DNA of 64,000 bases from Oehlia diaphana (lineage: Eukaryota; Glomeromycota; Glomeromycetes; Glomerales; Glomeraceae): positions 38,240 to 102,239 of the forward strand of contig QZLH01000172.1 of the NCBI GenBank assembly GCA_003833135.1. The letters run 5' to 3'. Position numbers and translations under genes: made by a program. This document shows, in pieces, positions 11,369-22,439 of the stretch; positions within the stretch are counted from its first letter, which is position 1; each line of letters begins with the position of its first letter. The notes beneath the pieces are model-generated. The model saw nothing but the letters and a program-made list of their open reading frames with translations. It was not told where the DNA came from and ran no database searches.

Positions 11369-11991
11369 TTATATGAAGCTTCTCATCAGGCCTACTCCAG
11401 GAGTTAAAGAAATTTTGTTATTATTCACTGTGGTAGGTTTTGGCGAATTCTTTTTACGTGGAGATTTTATCTTTGCAATCTCACGTGATGAACTCCTTTC
11501 TTGTCTTTTACTCTTAGATAGTCTATTTGACAGCGATGATACGGGTCCTGGCGGTGTTCTTGTAACATCTTCGTCCCCTGATGTTTTCAAGACCAATTTC
11601 AATTTTTGAATTGATTGTTGATATTTCTTCACTTGTTTAAGAAGACATTGCTCTTTTATGCGCCTTGGAACTCTTGAATATCCACAAAAGAAAAAAGTCA
11701 TTGATCTTTTAGTAAATAATTTTTTATCAAATTACCATGAAAGATGACATTTTAAAAGAAGTCATTGATTGTAAATAATTTTATCATAAATTACCTTGAA
11801 GGACCGTAAGATTTTATAGGCGTCGTTCTGCCCGCCAACATTAAATCTTTTTTTAATTGTGCCTTCCGATTTCTTTCTCTCTGATTTTCTCCCTCTTCCC
11901 ACACCATTTTATTAACCGGAGCAACGATAGGCGATTTCTTCTTAACGATCAAATCTATCTGTACTTGTAACCCATAAAGCTGAAAAGCCAT
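11369..11991 (-). CDS. Unrecognised two-exon gene, basic Ser/Lys-rich protein
   Basis: Model: complement of join(11369..11672, 11795..11991), 166 aa. Exon 1 (197 nt) runs from the ATG at 11991 to ..SYGPS plus two bases of Arg; the intron 11673-11794 (122 nt, GTAATT..CAAG) rejoins the frame exactly to give PSRVPRRIKEQCLL. An upstream in-frame TGA supports the chosen start. The protein has no signal peptide or membrane segment. Residues 1-45 are mixed; the middle (RRIKEQCLLKQVKKYQQSIQ, then KLKL) looks helical or coiled-coil, and the C-terminal half is rich in Ser, Lys and Pro (TRTPPGPVSS, RQERSSSREIAKI), as in nuclear or chromatin-associated proteins. I do not recognise the family. Maintenance of the frame across the splice argues for a real gene. 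Its intron and part of exon 1 are both duplicated nearby. Confidence 0.6.
11673..11794 (-). repeat. Coding intron of the 11.4-12.0 kb gene, duplicated at 12089-12209
   Basis: 122-nt intron. On the coding (minus) strand it is two related half-units, each beginning gtaattt and ending caatgactt plus a T-rich tract, so the intron itself looks like a tandem duplication with two candidate donor sites. It is about 95 percent identical by eye to 12089-12209. Confidence 0.7.
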
Positions 11992-12088
11992 CGGGCTAAT
12001 TCCAAGTCAAGTATAGAAAGATTTGTCTCATGAGCAGGTGAATGCGAGAGGAGCGCCGATATTTTTTTTTTTGTAGACCCGAGCAATT

Positions 12089-12209
12089 CTAACAAAGAAA
12101 AAAAAGTCATTGATCTTTTAGTAAATAGTTTTTTATCAAATTACCATGAAAGACGACATTTCAATAGAAAAAGAAGTCATTGATAATAAATAATTTTATC
12201 ATAAATTAC
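12089..12209 (-). repeat. Second copy of the intron, upstream of the start codon
   Basis: 121 nt, bounded on the minus strand by GAG/GTAATT and TTTGTTAG/AATTG, so it could splice as an intron in the 5' untranslated region of the gene starting at 11991. It differs from the downstream intron by a few substitutions and one 4-6-nt indel. Homology begins right at the donor AG/GT and stops within about 10 nt of the acceptor. Confidence 0.65.
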
Positions 12210-12212
12210 CTC

Positions 12213-14398
12213 GTTATTTTGGAGAACACGGAAGCGTGTTTGGAAAATAAATAACGCGCATCAAAACGTTCGCGACGTGCTCAACAAAATGATTCTTCTA
12301 TTTCAACTTGTATAGTTGTGCGGGTAGTTGTGAAAAATTTTTTTCGAAGAAGTTTTTAAGTTTAACCACTGTTTAGACCAAGACCCCTATTTATATACAA
12401 AATTGCAAGTTACTGAATTAGGATCGTGTTTCGTATTTTGTTGGAATTATCGTGTTTTTGTTGTGAAGAATTTTAGATTGGTTTGATTCGTAACTGTAAA
12501 AGGAAAAGCAAGTAACTGACTTAATGCGTAACTGACTTTAACCCACGTGTAATACTATAATACTTTGTAATTGCGCGAAGTCGTGAATTTAGTAAAATTC
12601 CTTAGACGTGACGCGTGTTGACGCGCATGCAACTTTTTTATAAAAAAATCGTGATTTTATAGAACCGTGTTGCGCCACTACTATAAACGGTGCCATATTT
12701 ACAATAACCAATATTTATTCCGCAATCATCCGGATATTCCGCGAAAAGTCCATAGAATTTTCGGCCTTTTTTTTATTTCTTGTCGCATTGACATTATCAT
12801 ATGATCGGCTTTTGTTTTTCTCAGAAGCAGAAAAGTCTCTAACAAGGTAAATTCTTAGTTGTGAAATAATTTTTCTCCCCAATTTTATTTTCGCAATTTC
12901 TTTGTATTACAATATAGATTAAAGAATAAAAAGAATAAAGTAAACAATTGAGAAATCCAAATCATTTTCAACCATAAATCAAATAAATAAACTGGTTGAG
13001 AATAGATCAAGCCATTTTAATTTTTAAAGGACTATAATAAGAAAATAGGGATGCTGTGTACCGTAATAAGCGACGCGTCCGTATTTTCAACCTATCATTT
13101 ATTCAGACTGCAAATAAACTGAATTGATTCTTCAGAAGTTGATCCTGAGTCGAAATAGAATATTTACGGAATGAAAAATCAATGTTTCAAAATGGAACAA
13201 TAGACTTCTTTTCCTTCTGAAAAGACTGATGATATACAGTAAAAATAAATCAAAATTAAACTTAATAATTTTTATGCCTAATAACTAATTATCCAAGGGT
13301 TTACACAAATAAAAAAATGAAATGAAAATTTAGAAAGGGAGCATATCCCTAATCAATTAAATTTTTTAATTCAGTTTTTTGTACAATAACTTTGACAGCA
13401 TCTTGTACAACGACAAATGGACTACTAATAATATGACAGGTCGGTAGACTTGACATTTCCTGAAATATATTACAATTGTCGGACAAAAATAAAAAGAGAA
13501 TATTTTAAAACAAAGAAAAATATATGATAGTAGCAAATAATTCTGACAACAATTTATACATTTTATATTTAAGAATTCGATAGAATTCGATTAGCCGATT
13601 AACCACGATTTATTTTCATAATAACAAAAATCACTACCATTGATAGATAGAGGATAATAATAATGTAATTTAAAATCTTTTTTTTTTTTGACGTACTGTA
13701 CTTAGTAATATTACGCTATAGAGTTTAAGCTTCGCTTAATTTAATATTGGAGATATTGGTGATCATACAAACACGCCATATCATCAAATTCTTAGATATA
13801 GCTTTAAAATAGAAAAGAAATTAAAAAGAAACCCTTCTTACACCTCTATTTTTATTAATTGAATTTTTTATTTTCTATAAGGTTGTTGCAGAGGTCAAAC
13901 TATTTTTCGCATTGACTATTGAGACAAAATTTCAAGGAAATTCGACGATTAGATTAGGTTTGTAAATTCAGGTTTTAACGTGAATAAAGAATGTTATATG
14001 TCATGATAAAATTATATTTAAAATTTTCTTGTAGATAATAATCATCGGTTTTAATTTTGGACAACATTAATTGGTTAATCTAATAGTTTTATAAGATGGT
14101 AGCAGATATTTGTACCTAAATTTAAATTAATAATATTTTTTAGAGATGATCTTAACTTCATATTACGATAATGTCTCAGCAATGGATAAGAACTTCACAT
14201 TCATTACATCTTATAATAAAATCACATTAATAGTTATTTTAAAAAAGTGAAATGATTTTTTTATTTAACAGTTAATTAATAAAAAGAATGAAGCAGATTA
14301 CTTTGTATACTATAGATTGCAAAAGATTAAATTAGTTGAGAGTTGTAATTTTGATAAATTCATTTTTAATGAATTCATCTTAACTAACCATAATTTAT
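12213..14398. other. Gene-free stretch upstream of the 11.4-12.0 kb gene
   Basis: Contains G+C-richer patches around 12230-12310 and 12530-12690 (for example ttgacgcgcatgcaac, gtgttgcgccactac) that could include the promoter of the minus-strand gene, then ordinary A+T-rich DNA. No coding frame of note. Confidence 0.4.
13130..13340. repeat. Dispersed repeat shared with 3190-3360
   Basis: Diverged second copy of the repeat described at 3190. Its tail, tttacacaaataaaaaaatg with a following gggagcatat, also resembles 60390-60440 (tttacacaaataaaaatg, ggagagtata), suggesting a third fragment there. Confidence 0.4.
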
Positions 14399-14399
14399 T

Positions 14400-14560
14400 T
14401 TTCCATTTTTTTTTCGGGGACGGATGGGCGGTTTGATGGCGATTTTAAGGACGATTAGGATGGTTTTGATGCCGGTAGTATGGTTAGGATGGCGGTTTTG
14501 AGGATGGTTTGGGAGGACGGTTTTGGAGGACGGTTTTGATGGTTTTTGGGGAATAATTTT
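14400..14560. repeat. G-rich minisatellite, unit about GGACGGTTTTGG
   Basis: About ten degenerate units of a 12-15-nt repeat of type gga(c/t)ggttttg(a/g) on the plus strand, ending in a long T run. The minus strand is open here (Pro/Lys/Asn-rich, 81 codons), but the amino-acid pattern simply mirrors the repeat, so I do not call it a gene. Confidence 0.6.
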
Positions 14561-14639
14561 TTTTTTTTTTTTTGTTAATGAAATAAAGTCATAATCAATA
14601 TCTAAAGTTTTTTTAGAGTATCTTTTCATATTCTTATTT

Positions 14640-15904
14640 TTTGACCAGGACTGTTTTATGGTTGCTTTTATATTTAATTTGAACCTTGCGCAGCATCATA
14701 CAAACCATAAAAAGACAAATGAAACGAATATAAGTTTATTGATTATGCACATTACAAGTAAATTTTGAATGCAGTAGCACCCGAGCACCCGAAAAGACGC
14801 GTAAGTAAAAAATTTTTAAAACCTTCCAAATTATCAAATTTTGTAAGAAATGACTGGTTCTTTTTCCTCCGGAATCCGAAAAGTACAAGTTTGATTAATT
14901 AAACGCTTTTGTTATCAATCATTGTTTCAAATCACTCCCGTATATTAATAATTTAGTTTATGAAAAAAAAAAAATAATTTTTCATTTTTATTCCATTTTC
15001 GTTTTATCGAAATCCGGATTCCGGAAATGCCTTTTAATACATGAGTAAGCGCATTGTTATTTTATCATATTTCAAATCATTCAATGCATCAGTTGACTTT
15101 CTTGTATACTTAAAAATTTTGTATTTTTGTAAAAATAAAATTATTTATCGATCGAAAATTTCAACAAGATTTATTGCATAAAAAAAAAGGCGATTTATTA
15201 TGATTTAATTAATAAAATACATTTATTCAAATCACTCTAACAAAAGAACTATCTTTTATAAAATAATAATTTAAATATATGCATATATTGTTTCACAAGA
15301 ATATACTGTATATATTTCTTTAAATCACAATGGTTGAATATTGCAATATTAATAAAGTTAAACTAAAAAAAAAAAAAGTGTCAGTGTATTTTCTTTTTTT
15401 GGTCATGAGGCGTTTGATACGAACAGATTTATTAGATAGCGCATTTGTTTTTGATCAATTGATCAAACGATGATAAAAAAATATCGTATCTCTTTACTGT
15501 ATAATTTATATTATTGATAAAGATAAATATATATAACTTATTTGTCATAATCGGGGAGGAGATGATAAAGATCAATTTTATAATATATTTGGTCTATCTA
15601 GATCCCGTACTCTCATGCTCTAAAAAAATTTAGATATGTATACGATTAGTGATAATTATATATCAAAATAATTATCGGAAAAAGCAATTTTTTTCAAATT
15701 TTTTTTAAAGTCTTTTCTCTTCCTTTTTCTTTTTTTTTCAAATTTTTTTTTTTAAAAAAAATAATGAACGTAAAAGAAGTAAAAGTAACAGATTATCAAA
15801 AAATTTTTTGAATTTTATGGAAAACCCGCCTTGCAACTTAAACATCAAAGCTCGATGATCCTGTATAACAATAATCCCTATGTTATATCGTTGTAATAAA
15901 ATGG
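14640..15904. other. Gene-free A+T-rich stretch
   Basis: Homopolymer runs, no coding frame recognised, no strong inverted repeats seen. Confidence 0.4.
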
Positions 15905-16126
15905 TACGCCTTAGACAAGGAGGTCCATATGCTATTAATTATAATGTATTATTATTTAAAAATGTGGAATAATGAGCCTAACAAAATAAAAGAATTTTAC
16001 AAAATTCTAGCAATTGAGGGAAATCGTCGGTTTAACATGTACTTGTACTGTAAATTAAGTTTAATGAAGTCCAGATATGTTATTTATACAATACTTTTAC
16101 AGAAAGATAAACGATCAAACAAATGA
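15905..16126 (+). pseudogene. Coding relic of a dispersed family, also at 50585-50720
   Basis: The frame here reads KMWNNEPNKIKEFYKILAIEGN. The nucleotides agatgtgaaacaatgagtct and the following aaattatagcaattgaggga at 50625-50695 have close counterparts here at 15961-16021 (aaattctagcaattgaggga). The flanking sequence differs and the frames carry shifts, so these look like two decayed members of a repeated protein-coding family. Too little is left to name it. Confidence 0.45.
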
Positions 16127-17453
16127 TTTAATCAGATAAATAGGATAAATCATGGTAATAACTTATTATTATTATAGCATCAACACGTTAAAATTGGTAT
16201 TACGGTACATTTATTAAAATTGGAATCATAGTTCGCACCAAATTTTATTATATATGATTCATCTTGTATAGTTCTTCAACTATCAAGAAAAAAATTCTTT
16301 TCTACTAAACATTAATATTTTTAGGAAACTTTTAAGAATAATATTCCGCAGTATTTGAAGTATTTAGTTACATCTATCACGGCCGGTATCTGTCTAGGAG
16401 AAATTCGCATGACCGCTCAATCATTAATAACTTATAATTTTATTCGCTTGACCTTGCATCTACATTTGTAAAAGAAATTGACAGCATATAGACATGAAAC
16501 TTTGTGCTACTGAAAACTATTGTTAGCTTTATATATCATGAACTATATACATTATACTTTACTACTTGTAAAAAATAAAAATCTTTGTTATTGAACCACA
16601 TAATCACGTTTTATGATTGTATGTAACTCGAAACCATTAATAACAATCTGTAATGCATTTTTAAACATATTATTCTGTCTATAATGCTTGTCACACCAAA
16701 AAATAATATTATAATACTTGGAACAATGAAATTTGTGACATAGCATTTGTTCAGTCTAAAATCGGAAACAATCGGCCGTATTACTCCATATTTTATTTAA
16801 CAATGTCATTACAAATTTATATATCTCGTATTTTGAAAATGTGAAAAGTTTCATTTCTTTAAAAGGGACTGAAGGTTAGGAAAGTTTTGTAAATTTAAAT
16901 AATTCAACGCGTCAAGTTTCAAATTGAAAATTTGTTTGAAAAAATATTGGTATTATTCCTTAATTTGAAACTGATAAAATCATAAAATTAATAAAAACTA
17001 TTAAATTGTGATTTAATACAACTGAACTCACAAATTATATCTAACGGCCGACAGTCATGTGATCGGATTTAAAAGAAAATTAAGTACTTTCAATAAATCT
17101 TTAAATGGGAAATAAACAATCGTCTTTGTGTCAGAGAAAATGACTAATCTTTTTTCTTTTTTTTCGAGTATTGATAATGCTCAAACTGTAAGCCCCTATT
17201 ATACAGTATATGTTAGACATTATAAATTTAAGATATCAGATATATGGTAATACTTTAATTAAACAAAGACTTCTATTAATGTCTTAGCTGATAAAAATCG
17301 TTTTTTTTTTTGTATAAAAATGGATCGTATTCATTTAGTTTTTGACCTTCATTATTTTTTCAGCTATTTACATTACTTATACATTAATATTTTTTTTTAT
17401 ACAAATAATATATACAAATCGTTCATAATATTTATCCTACTCTTCATAACAAC
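16127..17453. other. Upstream region of the F-box gene
   Basis: A+T-rich, no coding frame. It includes the motif at 17041-17052 and two other CGGCCG-containing spots (16380, 16773). A pyrimidine-rich stretch precedes the ATG. Confidence 0.4.
17041..17052 (+). promoter_or_regulatory. CTAACGGCCGAC motif upstream of F-box gene
   Basis: A 12-mer starting 413 nt before the F-box ATG. The identical 12-mer occurs 240 nt before the ATG of the truncated F-box relative at 58556. Shared position and identity in otherwise diverged A+T-rich DNA suggest a conserved upstream element; the function is unknown. Confidence 0.4.
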
Positions 17454-19202
17454 ATGGATCAAGTTTCCGCAGACGTTCTCCTTATAATTTTTTCTGAATT
17501 AAAAGATGACATCGCATCTTTACGTTCGTGTATTCTGGTAGATAAATTCTGGTGCCAGTTAGCGATGTTTGTCTTGTGGAAATATTTTTTATTTTCTCCT
17601 AAATTTAAAAATAAAGAAACACGTGAAAAATTCTATAATACTATCGCCCATTTTTTACCTAATGATCCAGAAGGCCCTTTATCCAAAAATAATATTACAT
17701 TACCTTTGAATAAATTTTCAAAAGCACCAACGTTTGAATACATGCTTTATTTTACTCGTATTTCGTCATTTATGGTTAGTGATATGGCAAACTTTTTAAT
17801 CAATGAAGAGGATCATGTGTACAAACAAAATATACTAGAAGAAGAAATCTATAAATTAATTTTTGATAAATGTAAAAATGTTAACCAATTCCATTTTCGT
17901 ACAACTAAAGAAATATGTTCTTACCCAAATGCTAAAAACTTCTTCTCAAATTTGAACAACCTTAAACTTAGTTTTGAGAAAGTTGAGAAAGTTGAGAATA
18001 ATATAATTTTAAATATATTATGCGAACTAACCAAGATTTGCAAATGTATCGAAGAATTGGATATAGGCTATATTCGTGAAGAATCTCAAGATTTAGCTTT
18101 ATTTATCGAGGTGCAACATAAACTGCAGTCCTTGAGTTTACATTTTGTTGATGATGATGATGATAACGACGATGATGATGATGATAATAATGATGATGAT
18201 GATAATAATGACGATGATGATAATAATGACGATGATGATAATAATGACGATGATGATAATAATGACGATGATGATAATAATGACGATGATGATAATAATG
18301 ACGATGATGATAATAATGACGATGATGACGATGATGATAATTATGATGGTGATGATGGTGATGATAACGATGTTGGTGATGGCGACAATAAGGATGAGGA
18401 GGAAGAAGAAATATACCCATTATTAAGTTATGTGGTAGCAGAGAAGGCTGCCAAGTTAAAAAATTTTATATTGGCATCATATGCTACGCTCATAGACCCA
18501 AGATTTCTTACAAGTTCAGTGAAGCTACAATCATTGGAGATAAATAATGATTATAGTAAAATTAACGTAAACTGGAAGTATTGGGAAAGCTGTTTGGATA
18601 AAGCTTCTTTTCCGGATCTTCAATACCTTGTAACTTCGTTTTTGCCAAGTGGTATTGAAAGGTTAATAATTGAAAAATCCGGTGGGAACATTTTACAAAT
18701 TGAAATACGCTTTCCATTTAATGAGTTTGAAGATTATCCGGTCCAAAATAACCAACTGATTGTGGCAATATCGAATAAATGTCCACACTTAAAAAAGTTA
18801 ACTATAAGTATTGAGCCTACAAATTTAATAGAAATCAACAGAATTTTTTCTAATTGTATACAATTAGAAAAAATAAACTTTACAGCGGACGTATATGACC
18901 CCAAAATTGATGTTGTTTCTACCCGCAAAGTCGTAGATCCTAATGGAGACGAATTATTAAGAATTATAAGTAATGTATCTCCTAAAACTATAAGAAAATT
19001 TTCATTTGGATACAAATGGAATTTCACAATAGAAGGGTTAGAATCATTTTTTGAGAGTTGGAAACGCCAAAAAAGATTTCCTATTAAATTTGAGGGTTAT
19101 TGGGAGATGGGTAGTACATGGTCAAATAAACACAAGGAGTTGGTGGCTAAATATAAAGATGAGGGGATAATTACGGTTCCAAAAAAAAAAATAATAATCT
19201 GA
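17454..19202 (+). CDS. F-box protein with leucine-rich-repeat-like C-terminus and Asp/Asn tract
   Basis: Single-exon, 582 aa. F-box proteins bring substrates to SCF (Skp1-Cullin-F-box) ubiquitin ligases. Residues 1-45 are the F-box: VSADVLLIIFSELKDDIASL then RSCILVDKFWCQLAMFVLW, the typical L-P/A-x-DVLxxIFxxL ... LxSCxLVxxxWC pattern. Residues about 60-230 and 320-560 contain spaced Leu/Ile-rich stretches (LSSLNNLKL-like, KLQSLEINN, PHLKKLTISIEP, IQLEKINF), as in LRR-type substrate domains. Residues 233-319 are an acidic Asp/Asn/Glu tract coded by an 18-bp tandem repeat. The start was chosen because the F-box begins right there; the frame is open throughout, ending PKKKIII. Such F-box genes are strongly expanded in Glomeromycotina. 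No introns are apparent. The target is unknown. Confidence 0.88.
   Translation: MDQVSADVLLIIFSELKDDIASLRSCILVDKFWCQLAMFVLWKYFLFSPKFKNKETREKFYNTIAHFLPNDPEGPLSKNNITLPLNKFSKAPTFEYMLYFTRISSFMVSDMANFLINEEDHVYKQNILEEEIYKLIFDKCKNVNQFHFRTTKEICSYPNAKNFFSNLNNLKLSFEKVEKVENNIILNILCELTKICKCIEELDIGYIREESQDLALFIEVQHKLQSLSLHFVDDDDDNDDDDDDNNDDDDNNDDDDNNDDDDNNDDDDNNDDDDNNDDDDNNDDDDNNDDDDDDDNYDGDDGDDNDVGDGDNKDEEEEEIYPLLSYVVAEKAAKLKNFILASYATLIDPRFLTSSVKLQSLEINNDYSKINVNWKYWESCLDKASFPDLQYLVTSFLPSGIERLIIEKSGGNILQIEIRFPFNEFEDYPVQNNQLIVAISNKCPHLKKLTISIEPTNLIEINRIFSNCIQLEKINFTADVYDPKIDVVSTRKVVDPNGDELLRIISNVSPKTIRKFSFGYKWNFTIEGLESFFESWKRQKRFPIKFEGYWEMGSTWSNKHKELVAKYKDEGIITVPKKKIII
18150..18410 (+). repeat. In-frame Asp/Asn minisatellite inside the F-box gene
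   Basis: Core unit gacgatgatgataataat (18 bp, coding DDDDNN), about seven near-perfect copies between about 18190 and 18325, flanked by more irregular GAT/AAT codons and a Glu run. The period is a multiple of three, so copy-number changes keep the frame. Confidence 0.9.
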
Positions 19203-21559
19203 AAGTCAGTAGCGCTTATAATTGAATAGTGTTCAAACGAAAATTAAATTCGTCGTCTAATAATAATTCATACATTTTGGTCTAAATCATTAAATTCGAA
19301 TTTTCAAGGTGACGTCACACTAATTCCACGTTTTACTATAACTCGGTAATTTAATTGTAAAAGTAAGAAAAATAATGAAGTGAAAAAAATTACTTTTTTT
19401 TGAGAAAAAGTATTATATATTCCTCTTTTTTTTTGAAATAATTTACCAAATTATTCGTACATTCATTTGAGTTTATTTTTTTAAAAATTATTTAAAGATG
19501 TCGGATAAAGAAATTCTGAAACACAAGTATTCATTTGGTGGCTCCGAAAATGTAAATTTTTTTTCATTTTAGAATCAAATCTCGTATATTTTACTCGTAT
19601 AATTCATTATAAGATCATGCGACATATTTCTTTTGCATATTTCAAATATAATATTTACATATTTAATAAATTGGTTTATAATTCTATTTAAATATTTTAA
19701 TATATAATCTCATTTTTTAATAACGATACTTTTACTTGTAGAAGTTACCTTTCGAATATTCTAGAAGTCTTGATTATCACGGGTTTTATCTGTGCTCACA
19801 CAAAATGTCGTCCGACGATGTACAACAATAAACTTTAGTTAATAGAATCTTAAATTTTAGTTAAAATTTTTATGCGCGCAATTTCTAATTGGACGATTTT
19901 TGTACGATTGACGCGATAAAATAAATGAATTTACAATTAAAAAAAATTTGCTTATATATTATTAATACGTTGTACATATTTAATTTCCTATTGATCAACG
20001 CTTTATTCCAAACTCTTCAATATTATCAGGCATCATTAAATGCATATTATCTGTTATGTATTTCAACATTCATTCTATTACGTAATCTGGTTTTGTTAAT
20101 TTGTGTTGAAAGAATATTCTTTAACACTAGCAATTGTAAAGGGAACCGGTAAAGTAATATTATTACTAATGTTAATATTTGGAGAAAACGAAAGTTCCAA
20201 ATATGATACCACTCATTATTCATATCATTTTCTCATTGCATGTTTGATCATTCCCATCTGATTTATTTTTATTCTCAAAATATTTTTTAAAATTCATCCA
20301 TATGAAACTAATTCACTTTTGCATACTAATTTAGAATAGATACATTATTATATACATTTGTATTTACAGGTGTATGTCGATGGAGGATGTTCGAAGATGC
20401 TTAATAATTAAAGTATCAAAAAAATTTTTTTTAATTACAGTATATAAACAAGTTAGTTCGTGATCCGGATGTCGATCAGTGAAAATTCGTAAATAATAAG
20501 AATCTGCCGTCGCCACAAAGACAAGTCATTTTTTAATTTTTATCGAAAGAGAAATTATAATGCATTCGAAAGCTGTGGTTTTTCTGCTATAAACCACCGC
20601 GTAACCTGCGTAACCTTACCCACAAAAATGCCAATCAAATAAATTTGAGATATATATTACGGTGTGGCGGAAATCTATCAGTGAATTATTACTTTTACAG
20701 ATTTAGCAAAATCATTTGCTAGTTGTTATCGTGTAACATTCAATGAGTTTTTAACAATATATAAAGAAATGTAACCTTGTTGAAAGATTTTGCATAAAAT
20801 GGTATAAAATGGAAAAAACTTATTATCCATGGATACACGGTTGTTTATTTGAATAAGATCTAGTAATTCTAACATTTTTGTAGTCTGGTCCTTATCTCTC
20901 TGGCCTTTAACATTTCAGTTATACGATCAAAATTCAGTGCATCAATTACAGAATCTCATTGGATAAAGATAATACTCATATTAATTGTGAATCATGATTC
21001 ATTTCTTGGAGCATTTTTAAATTTGTCATCCTTTTATATGATCCACTAAAATATAAATATAATTCCTTACATGTAGTTTCATTTTGTTCATTGTATCTCT
21101 TCTAGCCAATTTGAAGCCTGGGATGGCTTCGTAAATGGCACATCAAATTGATTGTTTAAACTTCTTTTACGTACTACCATATCGATAGGCTAGTAAGGCT
21201 ACTCATTAGAAACAATGATAATAATATGGATTTATTTTAGTCAATAATGTTACTGTTTAATTAAAAGAGTAGTAGAAAAAAAAGAAACGTTAATAAACGT
21301 TTCGTTAAAAGAATGGTTTTGAAAAAAAATAAGAAAATCCCTACCAAATTCCTACGAAACCCTACGCGAAAATTAACCGTCTAAAGGAAAGAAAAATATG
21401 AAACGTTAGCGAAAGTTTCATCGGGGCATTTTTTATCTTGATTACTTGTGTTACACCATATACACGTGCTAATCCGGCTTGATAATCAAAAATTCTTAAT
21501 TTTAGTACAAACTTTACCTTTACTTCTACACAACATAAAACCAAAGATTATGTTGATGC
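19203..21559. other. Gene-free stretch downstream of the F-box gene
   Basis: A+T-rich. It has a 75-codon hydrophobic open frame at 19925-20152 (plus strand, two or three possible membrane segments) and a short one starting MSDKEILKHKYSFGGSEN at about 19498. Neither has a family signature, so I do not call genes. Confidence 0.35.
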
Positions 21560-22330
21560 CGATTTTGTACTTGAACTCCCGAGCAAACGAAACGTGGACA
21601 AAAGCGGTATATAGCGCCTCCGAAAGAGACTTTTTGATGCAATTTCTGCAATCGTTTCACTCGCATCATCTAAAACCATACAATCGTGATCAAAAGATGG
21701 CTTAGCAACCGAGATAAAGGTTTCAAATTTAAGAGCAAAAAGAATGAATGGTTACATCATTAATTTCAGGCTGTCCTAGAAATGGATATTGCAAATACTC
21801 AAAGGTTGAGCTTAACAAAAAAGATTGGAGCACATTATCAAATAACAAAAAAAATAGGTCGATTACCGTTCAATGGTAAAGCTGTCGATGCAATGTCCTA
21901 TATAGTTGATAAAGAGTTAAAGAGAATGGAATCTTACACTATTGCGACTGCACATTACGCCTAATAATTTACGTGATCAAAATGTTCATCTGAAGGCTAA
22001 TCTTAGCGCCGCTCAAACTGCAAAAGCCAAAATCTTCGCTCGCGGAATTATGTCGGATTTGAACGATAATGTCAATGAGATAGAACAAATTTATTTGATC
22101 GACTTAAAAAATAAACGTTTGGTTTACTTATTGTTGTTCAGGATTGGTAAGGAACTAAATACAGAGTCGACCGTGAACTTAACGAATTGGTCAAACCCTT
22201 GGCTTTTTGTGTATAGTAAGGAGGTGGTTTGGTTAATATAATTTCTAAGATAGAACAAACTCTAAAACTAAAGATTCTCCGTCAATTGAAAGAAATTCAA
22301 AGTCATATGTTAACTAGAAGATAATGAAAG
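21560..22330 (+). pseudogene. Decayed coding sequence, possibly 5' part of the retroelement at 23.4 kb
   Basis: Coding-like pieces in changing frames: a segment like KRNVDKSGI near 21580, RLSLTKKIGAHYQITKKIGR near 21800-21860, NLSAAQTAKAKIFARGIMSD near 22000-22060, NVNEIEQIYLIDLKN, then YRVDRELNELVKPLAF after a frameshift near 22160-22205. The Ala/Lys/Leu-rich helical character fits a Gag-like or coiled-coil transposon protein. It lies on the same strand as the tyrosine-recombinase relic and is separated from it by the minus-strand Helitron piece. I do not recognise a domain; linkage to the retroelement is inference. Confidence 0.35.
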
Positions 22331-22439
22331 CTATATTCTTTTCGAAAAGCTCTTATTAAGCCTTCAGTTGGCCAAAAAACTGATGGTATGAATTATACTA
22401 TTAAGCAATCAAAGTACAATGACGTAATCAATGATGATA

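Noticed and set aside
14384..14629. 81-codon Pro/Lys-rich minus-strand frame
   Set aside because: Coded by the G-rich minisatellite and a poly-T run; no independent coding evidence.
18103..18426. His/Tyr-rich minus-strand frame and Met/Ile-rich plus-strand frame over the F-box tract
   Set aside because: Frame shadows of the GAT/AAT minisatellite inside the F-box gene.
19925..20152. 75-codon hydrophobic frame downstream of the F-box gene
   Set aside because: Leu/Ile/Phe/Tyr richness is expected from A+T-rich DNA; no family, no splice support.
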